The translations under genes and the position numbers were made by a program. The notes beneath the pieces are model-generated. The model had not been told where the DNA came from. It worked only from the letters and a program-made list of their open reading frames with translations, and searched no databases. Of a stretch of 5,332 bases of DNA, positions 1-5,244 are shown one piece after another. The stretch spans positions 1 through 5,332 of the forward strand of contig JAHZIU010000207.1 in NCBI GenBank assembly GCA_022601315.1, read 5' to 3'. The stretch comes from Betaproteobacteria bacterium. Its GTDB lineage: Bacteria > Pseudomonadota > Gammaproteobacteria > Burkholderiales > Nitrosomonadaceae. Position 1 is the first letter of the stretch, and every line of letters starts with the position of its first letter.

Positions 1-310
1 GTACTTAAATTTGCGTTTTTAGGTGTTGTGCCATATGACGAGAAAGATATTTGGAAGCTCGACAAGTTTATTAATGCAATCAATTCTAATTTCTTTAATA
101 ACACGTGAACTAGCTACTGATGAAGGAAAAAAACGCGATATTAGTGCAGCATTTGCATGGATCGAAGAAGCCTTCGTTGAAGCAAAATTACAATCTCACT
201 CTAAGAGTAAGCAACAGATTGCTCTAATAAATAAGCGACAAACTAGCGGCAACAAAAATACTAAGAATGCGTCGCATGAAAAAGTATCAAGCGCTGAGAA
301 TGTTCATTGA
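1..310 (+). pseudogene. 3' part of an unrecognised gene, apparently frameshifted
   Basis: The gene enters from the left edge. Reading from base 1 gives a convincing protein stretch (about 35 residues, including LGVVPYDEKDIWKLDKFINA) that stops at the TGA at 106-108. The next frame, open to the TGA at 308-310, then continues with equally protein-like sequence (RELATDEGKKRDISAAFAWI, then EEAFVEAKL and a Lys/Ser/Asn-rich tail). In that second frame the part before about base 95 looks like noise. The two halves therefore read best as one protein broken by a single-base shift around 95-105. This could be a true pseudogene or a sequencing error. The alternative is a short GTG-start protein at 23-310, which I find less likely. 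The style (soluble, charged, possibly the C-terminus of a nucleotide-binding or partition-type protein) is only an impression; I do not recognise the family. No terminator follows it. Confidence 0.42.
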
Positions 311-319
311 TTGCATGTG

Positions 320-329
320 GTTGTACAAC
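320..329. promoter_or_regulatory. 10-bp perfect palindrome, possible operator
   Basis: GTTGTACAAC is a perfect palindrome ten bases after the broken gene ends. CATG copies flank it on both sides at slightly unequal spacing. It could be a regulator site, but a palindrome this short can also occur by chance. Apart from this palindrome I see nothing definite in 311-423, which is AT-rich. Confidence 0.15.
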
Positions 330-430
330 TCATGTCAATTTCGGCACTTACTGCCCATCATTAAAATACCATTATAACCAATAATATATGAAGCTATATA
401 TGCTTTATCTAACTAGTTTTTAAGTTTTTT

Positions 431-543
431 AAGTGTGTTTTCTCACTGAAAATTCTAAGCGATTTAGTAATAATGGCAATCGCTAATTAAATGGCGATCA
501 CATAGCACTGTAGTTTCATTAACTTTAAATGGAGGTTTCTTAA
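431..543 (+). repeat. Leader repeat, upstream copy (no gene attached)
   Basis: This block matches 580-692 at a constant offset of 149 bp. By hand count 102 of 113 positions agree, with no gaps. It includes the same candidate promoter (CTGAAA at 446-451, AATAAT at 469-474) and the same GGAGG (531-535). The position equal to the downstream ATG is TTT (544-546), so no normal gene starts here; a TTG at 546 would encode only five residues. It also carries a perfect 7-bp inverted repeat, AGCGATT (458-464) and AATCGCT (478-484), which is imperfect in the other copy. It looks like the leader of a duplicated gene whose coding part was lost, or a doubled promoter region. Confidence 0.9.
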
Positions 544-594
544 TTTTGTATTTGTTTCTTTGATTTGCTTTTAGTTTTTAAGTGCGTTTTCTCA

Positions 595-623
595 CTGAAA
601 ATTCTAAGCGATTTAGTAATAAT
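595..623 (+). promoter_or_regulatory. Candidate sigma-70 promoter of the propeller gene
   Basis: CTGAAA (595-600), a 17-bp spacer and AATAAT (618-623) match the -35 and -10 consensus at 4/6 and 5/6. A start near 630 would give a 5' leader of about 60 nt holding the GCGATCGC palindrome and the ribosome site. The same pair of boxes at the same spacing is present in the upstream repeat (446-474), so the gene may have tandem promoters. In an AT-rich region such matches are easily found, so this is a candidate only. Confidence 0.33.
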
Positions 624-679
624 GGCATTCGCTAATCAAAAGGCGATCGCGTATCACAGTAGTTTTATTAATTTTAAAT

Positions 680-684
680 GGAGG
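680..684 (+). promoter_or_regulatory. Strong ribosome binding site (GGAGG)
   Basis: GGAGG lies 8 nt before the ATG at 693. It fixes that start, agrees with the signal peptide that begins there, and suggests efficient translation. None of the other genes here has a comparable, well-spaced site. Confidence 0.8.
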
Positions 685-692
685 ATTCTTAA

Positions 693-2012
693 ATGAAGAA
701 AATAACTTTTGTCATTCTCGTTATCATGAGCTTAGTGGCTTTGCCAGTAAGTTCTGTAAGCGCAGATTTTGAACATCCAGATATATTCAATGGGAAGTTG
801 CGGCCTGTTGTAACTGCCATTGATTACCATACGCGCATGATTTATCTCTTCAACTATAAGAATGACAAAGTTGTCACCGTTGATCCGATGAATATCAACG
901 GTTGGCCTGGTGATATTCCCTTGCAGCACACCATGGTACTGCCAGGTGGGAAGAAATTCTATATCACAACCGATAATACTGATTCGCATCCTGCGTACAT
1001 TATTGCTTTAAAGGCGCATGATATAAATTGGAACTTGGGAACGGCAGAGCTTGAAATAGAAGCGCTTTTGCCTGTTGATTCTCCAGGCACGCCTGCTGAG
1101 CTGCCTTTTGTAGAGTCAGTCAATGATAACCAAGCGGTTCCAGGTTGGTTAATGGCAGGTGGAACCCAAATTCATGGCCCGACTATACTGCCGTATTCAA
1201 ACTTTGTTTATTTTACCGACTGGACGTCAGATAAAGTGCGTGTCATCAATCGTAAAACTAACGAATTTGCTGCTGTAGATCCAATCAGCATACCTGGATA
1301 TACCGAGCAGTCACACGGCATTATATTCAATAAATCGGGAACCATTGGTTTGGGAACAGGCTATTTCTATGATAATAGCGTGATCGATCGCTATAAAACC
1401 AACAGAAAAACTGGTGATTTGGAGCCTGTAGACCAGATTAGGCTGGGTACTGAGAAACGGCACGCAGCCTTTACTCATTATATAGCCTGGCTGGACGAGC
1501 GATATGCATTGACTGCGTCTATGCAATTTGACAAAACTTCGTTGACGCCTGCTGAGACGAAGAAAATTATCCCACCGAGCGTGTGGCTGATTGATGCCTG
1601 GGAAGGTACAGCAACCAAAATCATTAGACATACTAACAACGTTAATGGACATGGTGTTTTTCGCTCTGCATCTGATCTCGCTGTAATCGGCGATAAGCTC
1701 TATATCGCTGAGGAAGACACAATTGATCACACATTTGGTGAGGACGGATATCTTTCAGTTTTCGATATTAGTGATCGTTTCCACCCACGTTTCATCAAGC
1801 GGTTCAAACCAGGTGAGGAGTTTCCTCAAGGGTATGCCGTTGCACATACCCTTAGCCCAACGCCAGATAGCCGGTATCTGATGTTAGCAAGCTGGGTTTC
1901 TGGTTATGTTATCAAAATCGATACGTTGACGGACACTGTTGATAAAGTGTGGGGTCCTAACGACGGTCTTGTGATGCCGCATGGTTTACATGCTGCAGGC
2001 GGTATTCGCTAA
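693..2012 (+). CDS. Secreted beta-propeller protein with repeated histidines, putative copper enzyme (MtoX/NosZ-like in architecture only)
   Basis: A 439-residue exported protein. Residues 1-24 are a Sec signal peptide with likely cleavage at SVSA|DFEH. The rest reads as a seven-bladed beta-propeller, with blade-like units beginning near residues 40, 79, 161, 208, 257, 320 and 385 (for example FVYFTDWTSDKVRVIN and YLMLASWVSGYVIKID). Units two to seven open with a His at the same register (H79, H161, H208, H262, H320, H385), and the C-terminal tail adds MPHGLH (H430, H433). There is no Cys, so a CXXCH haem or a type 1 copper site is excluded. A ring of inner-strand His is how nitrous oxide reductase holds its copper cluster, and the SBP56-family methanethiol oxidase is a copper propeller usually found beside a SCO gene. 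I do not see typical SBP56 signature stretches or a NosZ cupredoxin domain. A SCO gene follows, which supports a copper role. The reaction is unknown; a non-enzymatic YVTN-type propeller is the alternative. Confidence 0.72.
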   Translation: MKKITFVILVIMSLVALPVSSVSADFEHPDIFNGKLRPVVTAIDYHTRMIYLFNYKNDKVVTVDPMNINGWPGDIPLQHTMVLPGGKKFYITTDNTDSHPAYIIALKAHDINWNLGTAELEIEALLPVDSPGTPAELPFVESVNDNQAVPGWLMAGGTQIHGPTILPYSNFVYFTDWTSDKVRVINRKTNEFAAVDPISIPGYTEQSHGIIFNKSGTIGLGTGYFYDNSVIDRYKTNRKTGDLEPVDQIRLGTEKRHAAFTHYIAWLDERYALTASMQFDKTSLTPAETKKIIPPSVWLIDAWEGTATKIIRHTNNVNGHGVFRSASDLAVIGDKLYIAEEDTIDHTFGEDGYLSVFDISDRFHPRFIKRFKPGEEFPQGYAVAHTLSPTPDSRYLMLASWVSGYVIKIDTLTDTVDKVWGPNDGLVMPHGLHAAGGIR

Positions 2013-2022
2013 TTTTTGTTGA

Positions 2023-2073
2023 TTCGATTGCCTCATGTGACCAGGTGTTTTTGGTCTGATGGGTGCAATCGAA
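2023..2073 (+). other. Long intergenic hairpin between propeller and SCO genes
   Basis: TTCGATTGC (2023-2031) pairs perfectly with GCAATCGAA (2065-2073). Inside it, CTCAT/ATGGG can pair with one G-T wobble and a one-base bulge, and GACCA (2039-2043) pairs with TGGTC (2052-2056) around an 8-nt loop. No T-run follows, so it is not a textbook terminator. It starts 10 nt after the propeller stop and lies wholly before the SCO start. It could stabilise or partly terminate the message, leaving the propeller more highly expressed than the genes behind it. Confidence 0.55.
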
Positions 2074-2110
2074 GCATTTCTAAAATCTTTGATGAAAAGG
2101 TATGCATAAA

Positions 2111-2707
2111 ATGAAACATAAAATCTTACGTGGTAGTTATTCCTTCGCTGCTATGGTTATGTTTATGCTGTTTATCCAATCTAATGCTTTTGCTTTAACT
2201 GTCGTGTTGAAACAACCGGTTCCCTTGCAGCAGGAAACAATGGCTAACTTAAAGCAAGACAATCAAAATGTAGATGATCGATGGAAACTGGTTATGTTTG
2301 GATTTACGCACTGTAAGGATGTTTGTCCTCTGTCACTGGCAAATTTCTCTATGCTTGTAAGAGCTGCTGCTGCAGAGCAAATTCAGTTGGAAGGTACCTT
2401 CGTTTCAGTTGACCCAGACAGGGATACCGATGATGTCTTATCCAGTTATACCAATAGCTTCGGCCCCAATGTTTCATTCTTACGTTTGGAAGACAAAGCC
2501 TTGGAGCGTTTTATGGCCGCTTTCGGTGCGGAAGCCCTTTTTTATACAAAGAATGAGGGGAATCAGTTTAACTATCAAGTTGATCACAGTAGTACAGCTT
2601 TCTTGATTGACCCTGAAGGACGGATAAGAGTGCTATTTGATGCTCTGGAAGATGCTCGTGATATTGAAAAAATGCTACGTGAAAATCAAGCATTCTTTAA
2701 ATCATGA
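2111..2707 (+). CDS. SCO1/SenC-family copper chaperone / thiol reductase
   Basis: A 198-residue protein of the thioredoxin-like SCO family, which bind copper and help to build copper centres of exported enzymes, classically CuA of cytochrome oxidase. The N-terminus is a signal peptide or membrane anchor (about residues 1-28), so the domain lies in the periplasm. The metal motif is FGFTHCKDVCP, with Cys68 and Cys72, and the third ligand is His159 in VDHSSTAFLIDPEGRI. The SVDPDRDTDDVLSSY segment is also typical. The residue after the first Cys is Lys where Pro is usual. I chose the ATG at 2111 because AAAGG ends 10 nt before it; the in-frame ATG at 2102 is only one base from that site. The gene lies about 100 bp behind the propeller gene and its stop overlaps the next start. 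This arrangement suggests a dedicated maturation factor rather than a general oxidase assembly gene, since no oxidase genes are nearby. Confidence 0.9.
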   Translation: MKHKILRGSYSFAAMVMFMLFIQSNAFALTVVLKQPVPLQQETMANLKQDNQNVDDRWKLVMFGFTHCKDVCPLSLANFSMLVRAAAAEQIQLEGTFVSVDPDRDTDDVLSSYTNSFGPNVSFLRLEDKALERFMAAFGAEALFYTKNEGNQFNYQVDHSSTAFLIDPEGRIRVLFDALEDARDIEKMLRENQAFFKS

Positions 2708-3330
2708 ACAGGATTCTGACACTACTGGCAGTGTTTGTGTTGACTGGTATTTCTCCTGTTTCAGCCATGAATATTTACGATGATCCACGTATATTGCTCT
2801 CTTACATGGACAGGTCATTAGCACCTGAACAAGATATATTACGTGTCACTGCGAATGTCACACCAGATAATCATTTGGTATTTCAAGTTAAGACGCGAGG
2901 AGAACAAAGTGGCGGAGAGAATAGTGATCATTTTCTGTTACGCATTACGAATGGTAAACCTTATGTCTTACTCGTACCGATAGACAAGGAAAAAGGTGAC
3001 AAAGTATATATGTATGAGGATATCCTTGAATCTGAAAACAATATACTTTCAGAAACTGCCGTTATGCCTAACACATTCAAGGCATCAAATTTACAGGCAG
3101 AATTTAGTGCGCGGCATATACGTAATGGTGTCGAGTTCTCGATACCGTTAGACGTGATCAATTTTGGCAATAACTTTGGTTACGATGCCTACACAGTTCA
3201 AGCGAGTATACAACCGCATAGCTTAGAAATTGACGAAATATACGATCAAGCAAGAAAAGGAAGTGGTGAAGTTAAGCAGTACGCCGCCATTACTTTGCTC
3301 AATAAGCTTTGTGCAACTCGTAAGCAGTAA
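2704..3330 (+). CDS. Secreted protein of unknown function, coupled to SCO
   Basis: A 208-residue protein that I do not recognise. Residues 1-21 form a signal peptide with a likely cut at PVSA|MNI. The mature part alternates hydrophobic and polar residues over about 40-175 (for example HLVFQVKTRG, HFLLRITNGKPYVLLVPID, NGVEFSIPL), which suggests a beta-sandwich. The last 40 residues look helical and basic. It has one Cys near the end (KLCATRKQ) and no CXXC or His-rich metal motif. The ATG overlaps the SCO stop (ATGA), and no Shine-Dalgarno sequence precedes it, so translation is probably coupled to SCO. This position suggests a partner in the same periplasmic process, such as a chaperone, accessory subunit or binding protein, but nothing in the sequence proves it. 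Low resemblance to carbohydrate-binding or DOMON-like sandwiches is possible but unverified. Confidence 0.8.
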   Translation: MNRILTLLAVFVLTGISPVSAMNIYDDPRILLSYMDRSLAPEQDILRVTANVTPDNHLVFQVKTRGEQSGGENSDHFLLRITNGKPYVLLVPIDKEKGDKVYMYEDILESENNILSETAVMPNTFKASNLQAEFSARHIRNGVEFSIPLDVINFGNNFGYDAYTVQASIQPHSLEIDEIYDQARKGSGEVKQYAAITLLNKLCATRKQ

Positions 3331-3409
3331 CAGTCATATGCAAAAGCTACTGACACAGCCCTTGTAAAACGCATCACTGAACAACGTTAAAAATTTCTCA
3401 AATTAACCG

Positions 3410-3417
3410 AGAGGAGA
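3410..3417 (+). promoter_or_regulatory. Orphan strong Shine-Dalgarno (AGAGGAGA)
   Basis: The best ribosome site in the spacer before the porin, yet the next ATG (3435) encodes only five residues and the porin ATG is 180 nt away. A TTG at 3422, five bases on, opens a 61-codon frame that runs into the porin start. The site is either used by that frame or is a relic of a lost start. Confidence 0.4.
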
Positions 3418-3421
3418 CCCT

Positions 3422-3607
3422 TTGCGTCCAATACATGAATTGTGTGTATTAAAACTAAGCGTTTTTTTTAAGGCGATACAGGTGAATTTACGTACACGTA
3501 TGCCCAGCGTTAACAAACGTAATATTTGCTGCGATTGCAGCTATTTTAAAAAACCAGAATTTAATCAACAAAGTATTGGAAGTAAACTATTCAATTATGA
3601 AAAATAA
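3422..3607 (+). CDS. Possible small ORF overlapping the porin start
   Basis: A 61-codon frame starting at TTG, preceded by AGAGGAGA at good spacing and ending 11 nt inside the porin gene (its TAA is 3605-3607, the porin ATG is 3597). The product is basic with a Cys cluster (NICCDCSYF). It has no signal peptide, no recognisable family and no clear protein character. It could act as a translated leader that feeds ribosomes to the porin start, which itself has only a weak, distant GGAAG (3578-3582). It could equally be a chance frame in untranslated leader. A weak promoter for the porin may also lie in 3331-3421, but I could not settle on one. Confidence 0.2.
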   Translation: MRPIHELCVLKLSVFFKAIQVNLRTRMPSVNKRNICCDCSYFKKPEFNQQSIGSKLFNYEK

Positions 3608-4781
3608 ACTAATTTCTACAGTAATAATCAGTATAGTCCTGTTCTCAATAGCCACATCTGCATTTGGAACAAAAGTTACAATCGGTGGCCGTATTCAATC
3701 TGAGTATAGTGTCATAGACGTTGAAGGCGTTTCCAGCCAATCATCAATAGATGATCCAACTTTTTATTCAGCCTGGGGTTTGAGTGTTACTGAAAATCTG
3801 GGTAACGGGATCAGCGCATTTGCCGTGGTTGATTATGGTTTCAATTTAAGTGGCAACATAGGCGCTGCTCGAGAGCGCTATGTGGGGTTTTCCAGTGATA
3901 GCTGGGGACAATTAAAATTTGGTCGGGTACATTCATTATTTGCGGATTATGCGGGCGGTTGGACGATTGATCCCTTTGTTTACACCACAATACAAGCTGC
4001 CGGTAGTGGTGGCACCATGATCGCAAGCGCTAACGGCCTTGGTTCAGGCCCATACACAGCGGTTAACAGTGTCATTCGTTTTGAGTCCGCTTCAATGAAT
4101 GGTTTTTCCTTTGCGGCAATGATAATGCCAGCTGACTCAAATAGTTTTGAAGCAAACCTGGGTGGCGACTTGGGTGGCGCAGGTAACAACTCAGGCAATA
4201 CTGGTGGCGCTAATGGTGAATGGGATTTTCAAGTCATGGGTAAATATGTATTTGCCTACCAAGATCACAAATTTGATGTGTTTGGTGGTTATTCTAGAGA
4301 TAACGTAAGTTCTGCGCAGCAAAACGTCACTACAGCAAACCTGAAATCTGAAGAAGTGGGTCGCGTTGGTGGTGTTTGGTCCTATAAACAATTCCAGATT
4401 CAAGGACAATATGAATATGTCAGTAACGCTTTAGGTGCAGCAACTTGCTCAGATGCAGCGGCTTTAGGCTCTAGAGGTTCGGCTTCCAGACAATGTAATT
4501 CTGCAATAAATGCAGGTGGAAATGGTTCTGCATGGTACGTCGGTGGTCAATATAAAATAGGTAACGCGACTTTGGTTGTGCAAGGCGGCATGACTGATGC
4601 GAATAGTACAAGTTTTCGTCAAAAACGCAAAGCAGAGAGTTTCACTGTGGGTATGTTGTATGACTTAAGTAAGCGTTCCAATCTCTTTGGTGGCTATCAA
4701 CGTGTGAATTTGAAAGATGGTAATGATCCGATAGATCGGGATCGAGATACCTGGACCGTGGGTTTGCGTCATCATTTCTAA
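3597..4781 (+). CDS. Outer-membrane porin (Gram-negative general porin family)
   Basis: A 394-residue outer-membrane beta-barrel that would let small solutes cross the outer membrane, probably as a trimer. Residues 1-24 are a signal peptide. The mature protein opens with VTIGGRIQSEYS, the first strand typical of betaproteobacterial porins, followed by RERYVGFSSDSWGQLKFGRV, the conserved segment leading to the constriction loop. It ends with WTVGLRHHF, whose terminal Phe is the barrel assembly signal. Length fits the family. A Gly/Asn-rich loop (about residues 189-208, three GGTGGCG repeats in the DNA) and a loop with two Cys (284 and 300), likely a disulfide, are probably surface-exposed. I chose the ATG at 3597 over a TTG at 3576 because the signal peptide begins there; its ribosome site is poor. 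It may be transcribed separately from the SCO cluster, as 266 bp separate them. Specificity cannot be read from the sequence. Confidence 0.92.
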   Translation: MKNKLISTVIISIVLFSIATSAFGTKVTIGGRIQSEYSVIDVEGVSSQSSIDDPTFYSAWGLSVTENLGNGISAFAVVDYGFNLSGNIGAARERYVGFSSDSWGQLKFGRVHSLFADYAGGWTIDPFVYTTIQAAGSGGTMIASANGLGSGPYTAVNSVIRFESASMNGFSFAAMIMPADSNSFEANLGGDLGGAGNNSGNTGGANGEWDFQVMGKYVFAYQDHKFDVFGGYSRDNVSSAQQNVTTANLKSEEVGRVGGVWSYKQFQIQGQYEYVSNALGAATCSDAAALGSRGSASRQCNSAINAGGNGSAWYVGGQYKIGNATLVVQGGMTDANSTSFRQKRKAESFTVGMLYDLSKRSNLFGGYQRVNLKDGNDPIDRDRDTWTVGLRHHF

Positions 4782-4803
4782 GGAATGAAAGTTGATTAGC
4801 CTG

Positions 4804-4846
4804 ATAGTGTGGGGGCTCATGAATGCGGTTTCCCCCATGTTTTCTT
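4804..4846 (+). terminator. Probable rho-independent terminator of the porin gene
   Basis: TGGGGG (4810-4815) pairs with CCCCCA (4832-4837), extendable outward by G-T wobbles. A T-rich tail (TGTTTTCTT, 4838-4846) follows, 22 nt after the porin stop. The 16-nt loop is long for a terminator, so efficiency is uncertain. Confidence 0.55.
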
Positions 4847-4873
4847 GCTGTCACACCAAATTTCAGTGATAAT
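4845..4873 (+). promoter_or_regulatory. Probable promoter of tRNA-Leu
   Basis: TTGCTG (4845-4850), 17 bp, then GATAAT (4868-4873): good -35 and -10 matches at ideal spacing. Transcription would start near 4880, leaving a leader of about 30 nt before the tRNA. It directly follows the porin terminator, as expected for an independent tRNA unit. Confidence 0.5.
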
Positions 4874-4910
4874 TGCGCCTTCTGTTGATTCTTAAAACAG
4901 AATAGCCTTA

Positions 4911-4997
4911 GCCGGGATGGCGGAATTGGTAGACGCACTGGATTCAAAATCCAGCGATGGTGACATCATGGGGGTTCGATTCCCCCTCCCGGTACCA
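4911..4997 (+). tRNA. tRNA-Leu (anticodon CAA)
   Basis: An 87-nt class II tRNA including the encoded CCA. The acceptor stem GCCGGGA (4911-4917) pairs with TCCCGGT (4987-4993), with a G-T first pair, discriminator A (4994) and CCA (4995-4997). The anticodon stem CTGGA/TCCAG encloses the loop TTCAAAA with anticodon CAA, which reads UUG. The T arm is GGGGG-TTCGATT-CCCCC. The long variable arm (GATGGTGACATC) confirms a leucine-type tRNA. The 3' half is a common attachment site for integrases, and the integrase remnant just beyond it fits that. Confidence 0.97.
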
Positions 4998-5034
4998 TTA
5001 AAAACAAATAGTTACGTTATTATCTTTAAGTTTC

Positions 5035-5066
5035 TTGGTTCGCAAAAATTAATTTGGTTCGCAAAA
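5035..5066. repeat. Direct repeat pair TTGGTTCGCAAAA, possible integrase arm sites
   Basis: The 13-bp word occurs at 5035-5047 and 5054-5066, 19 bp apart, and a partial copy (TTGGT) follows at 5072. The pair lies between tRNA-Leu and the end of the integrase fragment. Such short direct repeats are typical of integrase arm-type binding sites beside an att core, but that role is an inference. Confidence 0.5.
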
Positions 5067-5067
5067 G

Positions 5068-5244
5068 TTATTTGGTAGGGTCTGTTTCTTCGCCTTTCCT
5101 TTGTCTTACGTAGGTTTCAGTAGTAGTGATATTTGAATGTCCTAACTGCTTTTGGGCTTGTCGAATATCGCCGCTTGATTCTGTCTTGTCCGTGCCGGCT
5201 TTGCCTCGTAAATCTCTAAACTGAATTGCTGGGCGACGAACTAT
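5068..5244 (-). pseudogene. Tyrosine recombinase (phage integrase) C-terminal remnant
   Basis: On the minus strand, 58 codons remain open before the TAA at 5070-5068. They match the end of the catalytic domain of phage-type tyrosine recombinases: FRDLRGKAGTDK (catalytic Arg at fragment residue 13), then QLGHSNITTTETYVR with His36 and the nucleophile Tyr45, and the usual RKGEETDPTK tail. An in-frame TGA (complement of 5245-5247) lies directly upstream, and none of the frames beyond it to the window edge looks like integrase. The N-terminal and most of the catalytic domain are missing, so it cannot work alone. It points toward tRNA-Leu about 70 bp away, the usual arrangement at an att site, and indicates an old, mostly lost mobile element. 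Confidence 0.85.

Larger units (their letters stand above)
580..692 (+). repeat. Leader repeat, downstream copy (drives the propeller gene)
   Basis: Second copy of the 149-bp-spaced direct repeat, running right up to the ATG at 693. Differences from the upstream copy cluster in 628-660, whereas 586-626 is identical in both. This copy contains the 8-bp palindrome GCGATCGC at 643-650, where the upstream copy has GCGATCAC. The similarity stops at the start codon and does not continue into the coding sequence. Confidence 0.9.

Noticed and set aside
431..692. CRISPR array
   Set aside because: Only two copies of a long repeat with a single 36-nt gap; no array of short repeats and spacers.
732..989. 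85-codon minus-strand frame
   Set aside because: Antisense shadow of the propeller gene with no ribosome site.
1311..1730. 139-codon minus-strand frame inside the propeller gene
   Set aside because: It is fully antisense to a gene with a signal peptide, strong ribosome site and blade repeats; its translation shows no family character.
693..2012. Calling the propeller gene mtoX or SBP56 outright
   Set aside because: Only architecture and SCO context agree; SBP56 signature stretches known to me are not visible, so no gene symbol is given.
693..2012. Cytochrome or type 1 copper protein
   Set aside because: The protein has no Cys, so neither CXXCH haem attachment nor a cupredoxin Cys ligand is possible.
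2409..2606. 65-codon + strand frame within SCO
   Set aside because: Out-of-frame shadow; the SCO frame holds both Cys ligands and the His ligand.
3386..3407. GTTAA...TTAAC inverted repeat before the porin
   Set aside because: The arms are five AT-rich bases around a 12-nt loop; expected by chance in such sequence.
4642..4947. 101-codon minus-strand frame covering the porin end and tRNA
   Set aside because: It crosses the terminator and the tRNA gene; the composition looks like antisense of these.
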